From NCBI GenBank assembly GCA_012839215.1, contig DUNV01000150.1, forward strand, positions 1 to 36,499: a DNA stretch of 36,499 nucleotides. Reading direction: 5' to 3'. Below the pieces are notes generated by a model. The model saw only the letters and a program-made list of their open reading frames with translations. It did not search any database and was not told the origin of the DNA. Below are positions 13,806 to 22,313 of the stretch, in pieces; the first letter of the stretch is position 1, and each line of letters starts with the position of its first letter. The position numbers were made by a program, and so were the translations under genes. This DNA is from Bacillota bacterium (GTDB lineage Bacteria > Bacillota > Dethiobacteria > DTU022 > UBA8154).

Positions 13806-13838
13806 GAGGCACACGGGGGAACACACGGGGACGGCCCT
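13806..13838. repeat. Repeat related to the 28-bp unit, reversed, at the thiL 5' end
   Basis: On the minus strand this contains GGCCGTCCCCGTGTG followed by a second CCCCCGTGTG half, sharing CCGTCCCCGTGT with the units at 9706 and 10111. It lies between the two candidate thiL starts and is open in the thiL frame. Confidence 0.5.
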
Positions 13839-13953
13839 TTTGTATCCCCGAATCCTTGGGAATAGGACTCTTTATCATCGTTATTTGCCATATTTATAAT
13901 ACCTAATCGCCTTTTCTAATAGTATTTGCAAATGGATCGTGATATTTGCCTCG

Positions 13954-14607
13954 CTAACGCTGCCGTGCCTCCTGCACAGAGGCAACAATCTCCCGGGCAG
14001 CACCGGCAATATCTACGGCTGAAACCACACTGCTAACCACTGCCACCCCGGTGGCCCCGGCACCGATCACTGCCCCGGCATTGGCGGCATTGATCCCTCC
14101 AATGCCTACCACCGGCACCGTTATACGCCGGCAGATCGTAGACAAATTGATAAGACCCATAGGCCTTCCGGTATCTGTCTTGGTAGAGGTGGCATAGACC
14201 GAGCCCGCCCCCAAATAGGAGGCACCATCGTCTTGGGCCTGCACGGCCTGCTGCTCGTTGCGCACCGTAACCCCAAGAAACATTTCCGCAGGCATAATGC
14301 GGCGTGCCGCCCTTGCCGGTAGATCGTATTGCCCAAGGTGAACCCCATCAGCGCCCACGGCCATAGCGATATCGAGTCGATCATTGACAATAAAAAAAAC
14401 ACCATGTTTTTCCGTCTGCTCCCGCACTTGCCCGGCCAGGGTATAAAAATCCCGCCCCGAAAGTTCCTTTTCCCGCAGCTGGATGCAAGTAGCCCCGCCG
14501 CGAATAATCTCCATCAGCACCTGGAGATGCTCCCGGCCCCGGGTAAACCTGCCATCCAGGACGACATAAACGCTTAAATCGAGCTCTTTAGTCGGCATTG
14601 TCGGCAT
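13954..14607 (-). CDS. thiE: Thiamine phosphate synthase
   Basis: 217 residues, TIM-barrel. Motifs seen: YVVLDGR, a downstream CIQLREKEL, FFIVNDRLDIAMAVGADGVH, LGQYDLPARAARRI and YLGAGSVYATSTKTDTG, followed by VVGIGGINAANA. All match ThiE substrate- and Mg-binding loops. It joins HMP-pyrophosphate (from ThiD) with thiazole phosphate (from ThiM) to give thiamin phosphate. The ATG has GGGAGGGGG upstream; the start region is a short duplication (MPTMPT). It lies 107 bp after thiM in the operon. Confidence 0.95.
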   Translation of the reverse strand: MPTMPTKELDLSVYVVLDGRFTRGREHLQVLMEIIRGGATCIQLREKELSGRDFYTLAGQVREQTEKHGVFFIVNDRLDIAMAVGADGVHLGQYDLPARAARRIMPAEMFLGVTVRNEQQAVQAQDDGASYLGAGSVYATSTKTDTGRPMGLINLSTICRRITVPVVGIGGINAANAGAVIGAGATGVAVVSSVVSAVDIAGAAREIVASVQEARQR

Positions 14608-14714
14608 TGCTTCCCCCTCCCTTTTCCTTCATTGAACAAACCCGCACCGGCTTTAATAAAAACGATCCTAATATCATTAAAACCATTCTAAAACATTCTA
14701 AACCATCAAACCCT

Positions 14715-15536
14715 TCACAGCGGTAAAATTTCCATCCTGGCCTTTTCGGCCAACGTTTCGGGAGTGAGCAAATAAAGTTCATCAATAAATCGCAGCTTGA
14801 AAGATAGTGGGCCGAAAGAGCTACCCCCTAGGGCCTCTGCCGCCCGTTCGGCAGCCAGACCCAAGCAGGCCAGGGCATAAGCGGCAGCAACGAAATAATC
14901 CCTTTCCACTGCGGCAAAACAGGCAATCAGGGAAACCGACATGCAACCACTGCCCACCACACGGGGCAAAAGGGGATGACCGTTAAAAATGCGGGCAACC
15001 CGCAGACCATCCGTGACCACATCAACAGGCCCGGTAACAGCAATCACTGCATCGTAATTGAGACGTTCCCTCAGCCGTCTGGCCGCCTCCAGGGGTTTTC
15101 CTACAAACTCAAGGGTCTCAATGCCGCTGATGATCGCCCCTTCCATTCCGGCCAAAAACCCTATTTCTGCTGCGTTCCCCCGAACTACCGCCGGATGTAT
15201 CCCCCCGAGGAGGTGCTTTATTTCCCTCGTACGATAGGTTGTCGCCCCGGCCCCGACAGGATCAAAGACCACGGGAATACCCTTCTCGCGGGCCTTTTTG
15301 CCCATCAACATCATGGAGCGTGCTCGCCACGGGAGAAGGGTCCCGGTGTTGATCACCGCCGCGCCAGCCTGCGCCACCATCTCCTCCGCTTCCTCCTCGG
15401 CCTCGGCCATGACCGGGAGAGCGCCAACACTGGCAGTTACTGCGGCACAATCGTTCATAGTAACATAATTGGTAAGATGGTGGATGAGGGGCCTTTTTTC
15501 TCTGATAACCTTCAGCAAACCAGCCCCGTTAGACAT
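14715..15536 (-). CDS. thiM: Hydroxyethylthiazole kinase
   Basis: 273 residues, ribokinase-like. Motifs: PLIHHLTNYVTMNDCA at the N-terminus, ALPVMAEAEEE, NTGTLLPWR, VFDPVGAGATTYRT, AVVRGNAAEIGFLAG and VVGSGCMSVSLIACF with the catalytic Cys. It salvages the thiazole alcohol from thiamin breakdown. Together with ThiD and the ThiW transporter this is a salvage-type set: no thiC, thiG or thiS occurs in the operon. The ribosome site is modest (GGGGG at about ten bases). Confidence 0.95.
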   Translation of the reverse strand: MSNGAGLLKVIREKRPLIHHLTNYVTMNDCAAVTASVGALPVMAEAEEEAEEMVAQAGAAVINTGTLLPWRARSMMLMGKKAREKGIPVVFDPVGAGATTYRTREIKHLLGGIHPAVVRGNAAEIGFLAGMEGAIISGIETLEFVGKPLEAARRLRERLNYDAVIAVTGPVDVVTDGLRVARIFNGHPLLPRVVGSGCMSVSLIACFAAVERDYFVAAAYALACLGLAAERAAEALGGSSFGPLSFKLRFIDELYLLTPETLAEKARMEILPL

Positions 15537-15603
15537 AAACTACGCGCCCCCATTTATGTTCATCTGCAACTTCCAAATTCACAATCGAAACGTCAGCATG
15601 CCC

Positions 15604-16416
15604 TCAAACTTTTCTCCAGCAGGCAAAATGATCCATGGGGCCATTGCCCCCGCCCAGCCCCGGGCTCATAGGAATAATTGACTGCAGGTAGCATCGTGCC
15701 TTTAGGACAGCAAAAGGGACAGGAAGTCCCCAGGCGAGCCAGGCAGCAATAGCCGAGGCATAGGTACACCCCGTGCCATGGGTATCCTTAGAATAAATAC
15801 GCCTGGCCTGATAAAAGAAAAACCTTTCTCCATCAAAAAGTAGATCGGTGAGCAACCTGCCGCCGGGCAGATGTCCGCCCTTGATGAGGACATAGGCAGG
15901 ACCCGATTCATAAAGGACTTTGGCTGCCTCCCTCATCTGGCCAACCCCCTCAATTTTTACCCCGGAGAGAACCTCAGCTTCGGGAATATTGGGTGTAACA
16001 ACTGCCGCCAGGGGAAAGAGTTCCTTTTGCATAACCAACTGTGTATCCTTCTCTAAAAGCAAATCGCCGCCCTTGGCCACCATGACCGGATCTACTACAA
16101 CATTTGGCGCGCCGTATCGCTTTAACCGGGAAACAACCGCCTCGACGACTTCGCCATTGCCCAGCATCCCGGTTTTGACTGCAGCAACAGGGAAGTCGGT
16201 AAAAACGGAGTCAATCTGCGCCTCCACCATTTCTGCGGAAAGAACCTCAAAACGGTCCACCCCTAATGTGTTTTGGGCTGTTACCGCCGCAATGACAGTT
16301 AAACCATAGATACCTTGGGCAGCCATGGCCTTAAGATCGGCCTGCACCCCCGCACCGGCCCCAGAATCAGATCCGGCAATGCTGACAGCACAGGGAAGCC
16401 TGTTATCTCTTCTCAA
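15604..16416 (-). CDS. thiD: Hydroxymethylpyrimidine/phosphomethylpyrimidine kinase
   Basis: 270 residues, ribokinase fold. Motifs: AVSIAGSDSGAGAGVQADLK, then TVIAAVTAQNTLGVD, AVKTGMLGN, VVVDPVMVAKGGDLLL, TPNIPEAEVLSG, VLIKGGHLPGG and the anion hole DTHGTGCTYASAIAA. It phosphorylates HMP twice. The start is TTG, with GGGATGG at good spacing, 27 bp after thiW. The C-terminus (GPMDHFACWRKV) is slightly longer than usual. Confidence 0.95.
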   Translation of the reverse strand: MRRDNRLPCAVSIAGSDSGAGAGVQADLKAMAAQGIYGLTVIAAVTAQNTLGVDRFEVLSAEMVEAQIDSVFTDFPVAAVKTGMLGNGEVVEAVVSRLKRYGAPNVVVDPVMVAKGGDLLLEKDTQLVMQKELFPLAAVVTPNIPEAEVLSGVKIEGVGQMREAAKVLYESGPAYVLIKGGHLPGGRLLTDLLFDGERFFFYQARRIYSKDTHGTGCTYASAIAAWLAWGLPVPFAVLKARCYLQSIIPMSPGLGGGNGPMDHFACWRKV

Positions 16417-16443
16417 GTAAATACCATCCCTTCTTCATCCAGA

Positions 16444-16956
16444 TTAGATACGCCAAATCAGGGCCTTTTGGTTCTTGGAAAGAAGCCGCAGGATAGCCAG
16501 CCCGATGATGGCACCCACCAGGCTGCTAAGGGCAAATGGTACGATAAAGGCGTAGGCCAAACCAGAAAAACCGAGCAGCCATTTAGCCACGGGAAAGGAG
16601 ACCAGCGCGCCAATGAACCCCGTGCCGATGACCTCGCCCACTGCGGCGAAATAATCCCGCTTCGATAGCCGGAAAGCCAGCCCGGCCAGGAGTGCCCCAA
16701 AAATACTGCCGGGAAAAGCCAATGGTGTACCGGTACCAATCAGGTTTCGCAGCGTGGAAGTTAGTATGGCTGCCAGAACGCCCGGCCCGGGACCCAACAG
16801 CACCCCGGCAAGAACATTGATGCAATGCTGTACAGGGTAAACCCTGGCCACCCCGATAGGAATGGAAAAGGGTGCAGCTAAGGTCCCCAGCGCAACGAGC
16901 AAACCCACAGCCACGATCCCGCGCAGCGATAAGGTTTCATCCAATAGATTTTTCAC
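16444..16956 (-). CDS. thiW: ThiW, ECF-transporter S component for thiamin precursor
   Basis: 170 residues from the GTG at 16956, which follows a GGGGGAC site by seven bases; a longer ATG-started frame to 17037 runs over the attenuator. Multiple transmembrane segments, with GVARVYPVQHCINVLAGVLL and GPGPGVLAAILTSTLRNLIG, then GTPLAFPGSIFGALLAGLAF, are the ThiW/HMP-thiazole S-component signature. It would bind the thiazole (or HMP) moiety and dock on a shared ECF energising module encoded elsewhere. First gene of the operon, directly under TPP riboswitch control. Confidence 0.92.
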   Translation of the reverse strand: MKNLLDETLSLRGIVAVGLLVALGTLAAPFSIPIGVARVYPVQHCINVLAGVLLGPGPGVLAAILTSTLRNLIGTGTPLAFPGSIFGALLAGLAFRLSKRDYFAAVGEVIGTGFIGALVSFPVAKWLLGFSGLAYAFIVPFALSSLVGAIIGLAILRLLSKNQKALIWRI

Positions 16957-16993
16957 ATTATGTCCCCCTTGTATCTTTATCTTTTCCGGGCAA

Positions 16994-17025
16994 AATAAAA
17001 CAGAAAGCAGGCCGCCGCGGCCTGC
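16994..17025 (-). terminator. Attenuator terminator of the TPP riboswitch
   Basis: Perfect 8-bp stem GCAGGCCG / CGGCCTGC (17007-17025) followed on the minus strand by TTTCTGTTTTATTTT. It lies between the riboswitch and the thiW start, so control is by premature termination. Confidence 0.85.
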
Positions 17026-17049
17026 CATACAATGCAAACTGTAAATTAG

Positions 17050-17172
17050 AAGTTCCCTCCGCTGGCATTACCCAGGCAGACCGCCATGGGGCAGGTCCGC
17101 ACAACAGGTTCAAAGGGTTTGGGAACTTCATCGCGTTCCCCTCTCAGCCTTCGCTCCAAGAAAGCACCCCGA
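17050..17172 (-). promoter_or_regulatory. TPP (THI-box) riboswitch
   Basis: On the minus strand: GGGGTGC, GGCTGAGAGGGGA, ACCCTTTGAACCTG and GGGTAATGCCAGCGGAGGGAA, in order. These are the conserved pyrimidine- and pyrophosphate-sensing elements of the TPP aptamer. Bound TPP should favour the terminator at 16994-17025 and switch off the thi operon. Confidence 0.97.
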
Positions 17173-17191
17173 AAAGATATTATTTGCTAAA

Positions 17192-17220
17192 ATTATACAC
17201 CGGCTGGTAGTACTTTGCAA
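17192..17220 (-). promoter_or_regulatory. Promoter of the thi operon
   Basis: TTGCAA (17215-17220), 17-bp spacer, TATAAT (17192-17197) on the minus strand, about 20 bp upstream of the riboswitch. Confidence 0.8.
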
Positions 17221-17238
17221 CCATTTTGCAGTCTTTTT

Positions 17239-17832
17239 TCAATATTCGATTCCCCTGCGGCTCTTTATTCCCTTTTCGTAGGGATGTTTTAAAGCGTTGA
17301 TTTCCGAGACCAGATCAGCAGCCTGCAAAATTTCCGGCGGCATGCCCCGGCCGGTAAGTATCAGCTCCACAAAAGAGGGTTTGTTTTTGATCAACTCCAG
17401 GACTTTAGCCACCGGGATAAAATCAAAACGCAGGGCATTGTTTATTTCATCGAGTATGACCAGGTCATATTTCCCGCTGCCCAGGGCTTTTTTAGCAAAA
17501 TCATAAGCCTTCAGGGCAAGTTTTTTCTCCTCAGCATCACCCGCTAAATTAATAAAACAGTTTTCGCGGCAGTCTGCGCAGGCAAAAAGGCCCTGGCGGA
17601 TCAGGGATGAATAGGGGCAATCCTTGCCAAACTGGTAGAAATCAATATAAGGTTTAAGCAGCTGGGTGGTATAGAGTTCCCCACAATAACTGTGACCCTT
17701 TAAAAATTGGATCATACATACCTTGAAACCATGCCCGATAGCCCGGTAAGCCAACCCCAGGGCCGCGGTGGTTTTCCCCTTGCCACTGCCTGTATAAACC
17801 TGGACCAACCCGCAAATCAGCCTTTCCCCCAT
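17239..17832 (-). CDS. cobO: Cob(I)alamin adenosyltransferase, CobA/CobO/BtuR type
   Basis: 197 residues from the ATG at 17832 (a GGGGGA site lies seven bases upstream; an ATG at 17847 has almost no space after its AAGGA). P-loop VYTGSGKGKTTAALGLAYRA, then VCMIQFLKG, VILDEINNALRF and ELILTGRGMPPEI are CobA hallmarks. It transfers the adenosyl group of ATP to cob(I)alamin. An insert with CADCRENC adds three closely spaced cysteines, maybe a metal site. No cobalamin riboswitch or other cob gene is adjacent; it lies just upstream of the thi promoter in the same direction. Confidence 0.92.
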   Translation of the reverse strand: MGERLICGLVQVYTGSGKGKTTAALGLAYRAIGHGFKVCMIQFLKGHSYCGELYTTQLLKPYIDFYQFGKDCPYSSLIRQGLFACADCRENCFINLAGDAEEKKLALKAYDFAKKALGSGKYDLVILDEINNALRFDFIPVAKVLELIKNKPSFVELILTGRGMPPEILQAADLVSEINALKHPYEKGIKSRRGIEY

Positions 17833-18133
17833 CCCTTTATCCCCCATTTCCTTAAAACAAACCGGGATCAGCTAAACCTCCACTTTTTCCCGTCCTCCTT
17901 ATTATTCTATTTTTTCGATGGACACGCAACCCCCGGTAGTCATTTGATCGCCTCCAATAAATACTTCTTACATTTTACCCCCCGGAAATATATAATAATA
18001 ACGACTCTGCTGCAAAAAGTACATTCTGCCGCGTAAAACTATGGCTTGCTTTTGCAACAGGGGTTTATATGGGAGAATCAATAATTGTTAGGGAAACCTG
18101 GCCAGCATATTTATTATAGTAAGGGGAAAAAAC

Positions 18134-19519
18134 TTGACAACATTTTTTATGTTAATTATTTGTTCCTTTTTGGCAGGAATAGCCATTAGTTATGTGCCAC
18201 TTTACAGGCAATCAAAATACCGCCTGGAGGTGGATTTTGTCAAAGGGGCAGCTGTAGCCCTGGTGACACTTTTTCTTGTGGGGACACCTATGGCCCTGCT
18301 GGCGGCCGGCTGTGGCCTCTTAACCGCCACACGCTGGTTCCCCTATCCCCGGGGCCATGATAGAAAAATATATGGTATGGCCACAGGCTTGCTGCTTTTC
18401 ATGGCACCCGATCTTTTTTTAGTACTCCTTTTATGGTGCCTGCTCCTGGGTTTTCTGCAATGTTCCTTTCACGAGGAACTCCTCTCCTCTTATTTTCTCA
18501 TTTTGCCGCTACTAATGTTTTTCACGGACAAGAGCGATGTATACATCCTCTTTAGCCTAGTGCTTTTTGTCATTGTACTTCTCGATAATTTTGAGCGTTT
18601 AGAAATGGGAATGTCCCATTTATTCGGGCCCGTGGGGAAAAAAATTAACCACGGAGCAACAATGGGCCTTGGCGGGGCAGGATATACCCTTTCACAAGGA
18701 GAAATAGGAAGTGAGCTGCCATCAGGCCGCCAACAAGAACTAAATACACGGCTTGCCAGCAAATTGCCGGCATGGTTTAGGAGCCTGCGGCGCCCGGCAT
18801 ATGTCCTGGCTGTCTTTCTATTGTTTTTTGCTTTCTTTTTGAACCGCTATGTTTACCGCGGTTTTGGCATGCAAATCGAGCTTTTCCGCAAGGGGCCCCC
18901 GGAAGCACATGTCGTGGCCCTGACCTTTGATGACGGACCGGATCCACGTTTTACCCCAGACATACTGGATATACTGGCTGAGGAAGATGTCAAGGCCACC
19001 TTTTTCATGGTAGGCAAGCATGTAGAAAAATATCCCCATATTGCCCAACAAGTCCTGGAGGCCGGGCATGAAATCGGCAATCATACTTATAGCCATGCCA
19101 ATTTGCTACAAGCCCCACTAGGGCGTATTACAACGGAAATCGAACGGGGAGAAAAGGCAATTTTCAATGCCACCGGGCTGCGCCCATCCCTCTTTCGTCC
19201 CCCGCGGGGGCTTTATGAGGCCAAGTTGATGGAGGAAACAAAAGAAAGAGGCTATACAATTACCCTGTGGTCCCTTTCTTCCAATGACTGGCTGGAAATG
19301 CGCCCCGTAGATATCTCCAGAACAATCTTGCAAAATGTTACACCGGGGGACATTATCCTTTTTCATGACAGTGGCAATTTAATCCGTGCCGAGGGCGGAG
19401 AACGCTTACCAACAGTTCGCTCCCTAAAAACTGTCATCAGTGGCCTCAAGGAACAGGGATATGACTTTGTTACAGTCACCGAGCTGCTCATCCTATCCGG
19501 GCTAAGCGGCGATCAATGA
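18134..19519 (+). CDS. Membrane polysaccharide deacetylase with PlsY-like N-terminal region
   Basis: 461 residues. The C-terminal NodB domain (about 255-455) is complete: LTFDDGPDPRFTPD (catalytic Asp and metal Asp), HTYSHAN (metal His pair), FRPPRGLY, WSLSSNDW and IILFHDSGN. It should deacetylate N-acetylglucosamine polymers such as peptidoglycan outside the cell. Residues 1-165 form several membrane helices and, in order, carry EVDFVKGAAVAL, GHDRKIYGMATG with LLLFMAPDL, and VLLDNFERLEMG. This resembles the PlsY acyltransferase plan (D-x-x-K-G, G-G-K-G-x-A-x-x-x-G, H-R-x-N-I-x-R-L) with key residues lost. A helix near 222-240 precedes the catalytic domain. TTG start with AAGGGG upstream. Confidence 0.85.
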   Translation: MTTFFMLIICSFLAGIAISYVPLYRQSKYRLEVDFVKGAAVALVTLFLVGTPMALLAAGCGLLTATRWFPYPRGHDRKIYGMATGLLLFMAPDLFLVLLLWCLLLGFLQCSFHEELLSSYFLILPLLMFFTDKSDVYILFSLVLFVIVLLDNFERLEMGMSHLFGPVGKKINHGATMGLGGAGYTLSQGEIGSELPSGRQQELNTRLASKLPAWFRSLRRPAYVLAVFLLFFAFFLNRYVYRGFGMQIELFRKGPPEAHVVALTFDDGPDPRFTPDILDILAEEDVKATFFMVGKHVEKYPHIAQQVLEAGHEIGNHTYSHANLLQAPLGRITTEIERGEKAIFNATGLRPSLFRPPRGLYEAKLMEETKERGYTITLWSLSSNDWLEMRPVDISRTILQNVTPGDIILFHDSGNLIRAEGGERLPTVRSLKTVISGLKEQGYDFVTVTELLILSGLSGDQ

Positions 19520-19540
19520 GCAGTGGAGGCAGGTTAAAAA

Positions 19541-20239
19541 ATGAAAAACACGGGCAATATTTGGCAGGGAGACAGGATCTCCCATCATGTGGATTGGCAG
19601 GTCCACCTAGCCTCCCCGGCTGATATGCCCCAAGTTGCCGATCTATTTCTCACCTCATTTGGTGAAACAATAACCCATCTATATGGGACAAACATTCCCC
19701 GCAAAGAAGCCCTTCTTGAAGCCGTACAAGATTTTTTTACCTTCCTGCACAGGGAAACACCGAGAGCTTTCTGGGTCACCCATAAGCGGCATGAAAAAGG
19801 GCAAAAACTTTGTGGGTATCTCGTTGTTTCCACCGATCTAATCCTCCTCTGGAAGCGTGCCATTTGGGGTGGGTATCTTTTGCGCTGGGCCGCAAAATTT
19901 CTAAGGGGTACTTATGGGTTCGATTTCAGGGCCCTCGGACGCATTTTAATCAATAAAATTTCTTTTTGGCGTGCTTCACGCTTTCAGCCCTACCGTGCGC
20001 AAATTCTCTCCCTGGCCGTTGCCGAACACTATCGCTGCCAGGGAATTGGGCGCGCGCTCTTGCTAAAGGGGATAGCCTACCTGCGTAGGCAGAACAGCTT
20101 CCGCATTAAGTTGGAGGTCAGGCCTTGGAACAAGCCTGCAATGCATCTCTACCAAAGCTGTGGCTTTTCCCAGGCGGGTGTAACCCGCGACACACAGGGG
20201 GAGTGGCTGATCATGATCGCCGATACAAGGGTTAAATAA
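19541..20239 (+). CDS. GNAT family N-acetyltransferase
   Basis: 232 residues. The acetyl-CoA loop is SLAVAEHYRCQGIGRALLLK (motif A, Q/R-x-x-G-x-G/A as QGIGRA, about residues 157-176), preceded by a strand and followed by RIKLEVRPWNKPAMHLYQSC and GFSQAG (motif B). The N-terminal half (DMPQVADLFLTSFGETITHL) is the usual first strand/helix. RimI-like architecture, but with about 50 inserted residues in the middle, so the substrate is uncertain. 21 bp after the deacetylase gene, same strand, likely one operon. Confidence 0.85.
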   Translation: MKNTGNIWQGDRISHHVDWQVHLASPADMPQVADLFLTSFGETITHLYGTNIPRKEALLEAVQDFFTFLHRETPRAFWVTHKRHEKGQKLCGYLVVSTDLILLWKRAIWGGYLLRWAAKFLRGTYGFDFRALGRILINKISFWRASRFQPYRAQILSLAVAEHYRCQGIGRALLLKGIAYLRRQNSFRIKLEVRPWNKPAMHLYQSCGFSQAGVTRDTQGEWLIMIADTRVK

Positions 20240-20269
20240 AAAAACACTTAGAGGAAGGATAAATAGGTA

Positions 20270-21610
20270 TTGGTACGCATGGGGCACAATAAAACACATC
20301 TCCTGGCCTGGATCATGTGGGGTACACTGGCGCTGGCCTACCTCATCGGTTACTTCCATAGGCTTTCCCTGGCAATCGTCCTCGATTACCTTATCGTTGA
20401 TTTTAAGATCAAAGACGCTGCTGTGGCAGGAGCCCTCGTGGCAATTTATGCTCTGATCTACATGGTTATGCAGATTCCTACAGGATTCCTGGCCGACACA
20501 TGGGGGGCACGTAAAACTGTAACGGCGGGCATGCTGATCGCCTGCGGCGGCTCTTTCATCTTTGCCCAGGCACCAAGTGTTTTTTTTGCTTTCCTGGGCC
20601 GGGGCCTGGTCGCCCTCGGTGTTTCCGTTGTTTTTGTCTGCACATTAAAATTTCAACTCAACTGGTTTAAACCGGATCAATTTGCCACCATCACCGGCCT
20701 ATCCGGATTCGTTGGCAATCTGGGCGTGGCCCTGGGAACAACACCCCTTTCGCTCCTCGTCATCAGATCAGGCTGGCGTAACTCTTTCCTGCTGATTGGT
20801 GCCTTTACTTTTATCGTGGCGCTTGCCTGCCTGTTTCTGGTGCGTGACTCCCCGGAAGATTTGCCAGGCAAAAGAAAAAAGCCGCTCAAAGAAGATGCAG
20901 CTTCTTTCCACCATCTTTGGGGCGCCCTCAAAAAAATTTTAGGTAACTATCGCAACTATTTTCTTATTGCCGGCACCTTTGGAATTTATGGCATATCGAT
21001 CGCCTTTACAGGTACATGGAGCATCCTTTATCTGATGCAGATCTACGAATTTTCAAGGAGTACCGCCGCCAATTATATCCTTGTGGCAACAATGGGAATG
21101 TGCATTGGTTTTCCCCTGATTGGTTTTGTTTCGGATCGGCTGCGCCTGCGCAGGCAGCCCCTGCTCTTTCTTTTCCTTTTACAGATAGCCGTCTGGTGCC
21201 TGCTGCTGCTCTGGAACAGGGGCCAGCCCCCGGAAAGCGCCCTCTACTTTCTTTTTTTCCTCATGGGACTTAGCTCCAGCTCCGCTGCCCTTATCATCAC
21301 TGTTGCCAAGGAAATTAATGACCCCTCCTTTTCAGGTATTGCCCTCAGCGTAGCCAATGGTGGCTCTTTTTTGGGCATGTCTGTCATGCAGCCCCTCCTG
21401 GGTTTTATATTGGATTTCCGCTGGGAGGGCCTGATATCGGGGGGAACCAGGCTTTACCCGCTGGCTGCCTACCGGGGACTCTTTGCCACCTGCCTCATCT
21501 TCCTGATCATCAGCTTTATTTTCATCTCTTTCATTAAAGAAACCCATTGCCAAAATATTTATCAGGCCCCACAGAAAAATTTTGCCGGAAAAGCCAGGGA
21601 ACATATTTAA
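20270..21610 (+). CDS. Major facilitator superfamily transporter
   Basis: 446 residues (TTG at 20270; ATG at 20279 is equally possible). Twelve predicted helices; the loop 2-3 signature is GFLADTWGARKTVTAGMLIA (G-x-L-A-D-x-x-G-x-R-K), and loop 8-9 has GFVSDRLRLRRQP. DYLIVDFKIKDAAVAGALVA in helix 1-2 resembles the OPA/UhpC-like or nitrate-porter branch. Substrate not predictable. Co-oriented with the GNAT and deacetylase, 30 bp downstream; convergent with the M15 peptidase gene. Confidence 0.88.
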   Translation: MVRMGHNKTHLLAWIMWGTLALAYLIGYFHRLSLAIVLDYLIVDFKIKDAAVAGALVAIYALIYMVMQIPTGFLADTWGARKTVTAGMLIACGGSFIFAQAPSVFFAFLGRGLVALGVSVVFVCTLKFQLNWFKPDQFATITGLSGFVGNLGVALGTTPLSLLVIRSGWRNSFLLIGAFTFIVALACLFLVRDSPEDLPGKRKKPLKEDAASFHHLWGALKKILGNYRNYFLIAGTFGIYGISIAFTGTWSILYLMQIYEFSRSTAANYILVATMGMCIGFPLIGFVSDRLRLRRQPLLFLFLLQIAVWCLLLLWNRGQPPESALYFLFFLMGLSSSSAALIITVAKEINDPSFSGIALSVANGGSFLGMSVMQPLLGFILDFRWEGLISGGTRLYPLAAYRGLFATCLIFLIISFIFISFIKETHCQNIYQAPQKNFAGKAREHI

Positions 21611-21619
21611 CAGAAATAG

Positions 21620-21976
21620 CTACCCTTTCCACGTTACCGCTTTGCCCCGCACATCCACATGAACAAAGGAATTGTAGATGCCAATACCGGTAAAGCCTAT
21701 TTCCCGGGAAATTTCGGCCAGTTTTTGCACCGAGTAGCCCGAAACGACAATATCCGCCGCCCTCCCCAACAAATGCTGGCTCCCGGGCGAACCACCGACC
21801 GCCTTATTGTGGGCAGGATTCCTATAACCCGAAAGGATAACCACCGGGCGTCCAACCTTATCGCGTAGCGCCTGCAATTTTTGCAACAAACGGCTATCAA
21901 TGCGCACCTGGTGGGTTCCATCCTTACATTCAAATTCCCTCAGCAAAAAATTTGGAGAAATTCTAATGTTATTCAT
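21620..21976 (-). CDS. Peptidase M15A family protein (Peptidase_M15_3), YcbK-like
   Basis: 118 residues, no signal peptide. Motifs: FLLREFECKDGTHQVRIDSR, LSGYRNPAHNKAVGGSPGSQ, then HLLGRAADIVV and FVHVDVRG. The zinc ligands (H in SQH, D in AADI, H in VHVD) and the S-G-Y-R substrate loop are present. Family members hydrolyse peptidoglycan cross-peptides; small cytoplasmic forms also come from phage endolysins. I start at the ATG of MNNIRIS, with GGAGG nine bases upstream. Last gene of a mini-operon with YvrJ, DUF2922 and DUF1659 genes. Confidence 0.88.
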   Translation of the reverse strand: MNNIRISPNFLLREFECKDGTHQVRIDSRLLQKLQALRDKVGRPVVILSGYRNPAHNKAVGGSPGSQHLLGRAADIVVSGYSVQKLAEISREIGFTGIGIYNSFVHVDVRGKAVTWKG

Positions 21977-22008
21977 TGTAACCACCCTCCTAATAGCCCA
22001 ACTGGTAT

Positions 22009-22152
22009 TTACAGCAATTTGGCAATAACCTTGCTCAGTTCCTTCATGCTAGCTGTCAAAGCCTCCAGTTTCCCTTCAATGCGAATGAGCAGATAAAAGC
22101 AGACCACGACAGGAAAACCAAAGTTGGCTATCAGGGCCATTATCTCCTCCAT
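22009..22152 (-). CDS. YvrJ family protein
   Basis: 47 residues, too short for routine ORF calling: MEEIMALIANFGFPVVVCFY, then LLIRIEGKLEALTASMKELS and KVIAKLL. This is the YvrJ pattern: one N-terminal membrane helix with N-x-G-F-P, then an amphipathic, possibly coiled-coil tail. AAGGAGG lies upstream of the ATG at proper distance. Function unknown; the family is almost always encoded with DUF1659 and DUF2922 genes in Firmicutes, as here. Confidence 0.85.
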   Translation of the reverse strand: MEEIMALIANFGFPVVVCFYLLIRIEGKLEALTASMKELSKVIAKLL

Positions 22153-22278
22153 AGTTTATCCCTCCTTGGCAGTTTCCCTTTGTTAATCTACCTTGTAAAT
22201 TAATCTACCTTTTTAGGCCCCTTCCTTTGACCGGCAGGGTCACCATAGCCCAAGTATAATCAACGCCCGTGGCAGGAA

Positions 22279-22301
22279 GGCGGCCCCATCCCGGGGCCGC
22301 C
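22279..22301. terminator. GC-rich hairpin between DUF2922 and YvrJ genes
   Basis: GGCGGCCCC / GGGGCCGCC, perfect 9-bp stem, five-base loop. On the plus strand it is followed by CCCCTTTT; on the minus (operon) strand no T run follows, so it may only slow or protect the transcript rather than end it. Confidence 0.45.
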
Positions 22302-22313
22302 CCCTTTTCGCCG

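Noticed and set aside
13793-13891. N-terminal 33-residue extension of ThiL
   Set aside because: Composed largely of dispersed-repeat sequence; family homology begins at the internal ATG. Cannot be fully excluded.
16956-17037. Longer ThiW N-terminus starting at 17037
   Set aside because: Would be encoded across the riboswitch attenuator; the GTG at 16956 has a strong ribosome site and normal ThiW length.
17848-18133. Cobalamin riboswitch upstream of cobO
   Set aside because: No B12-box (GCCACTG) on the minus strand; the region has only weak inverted repeats and no gene I can support.
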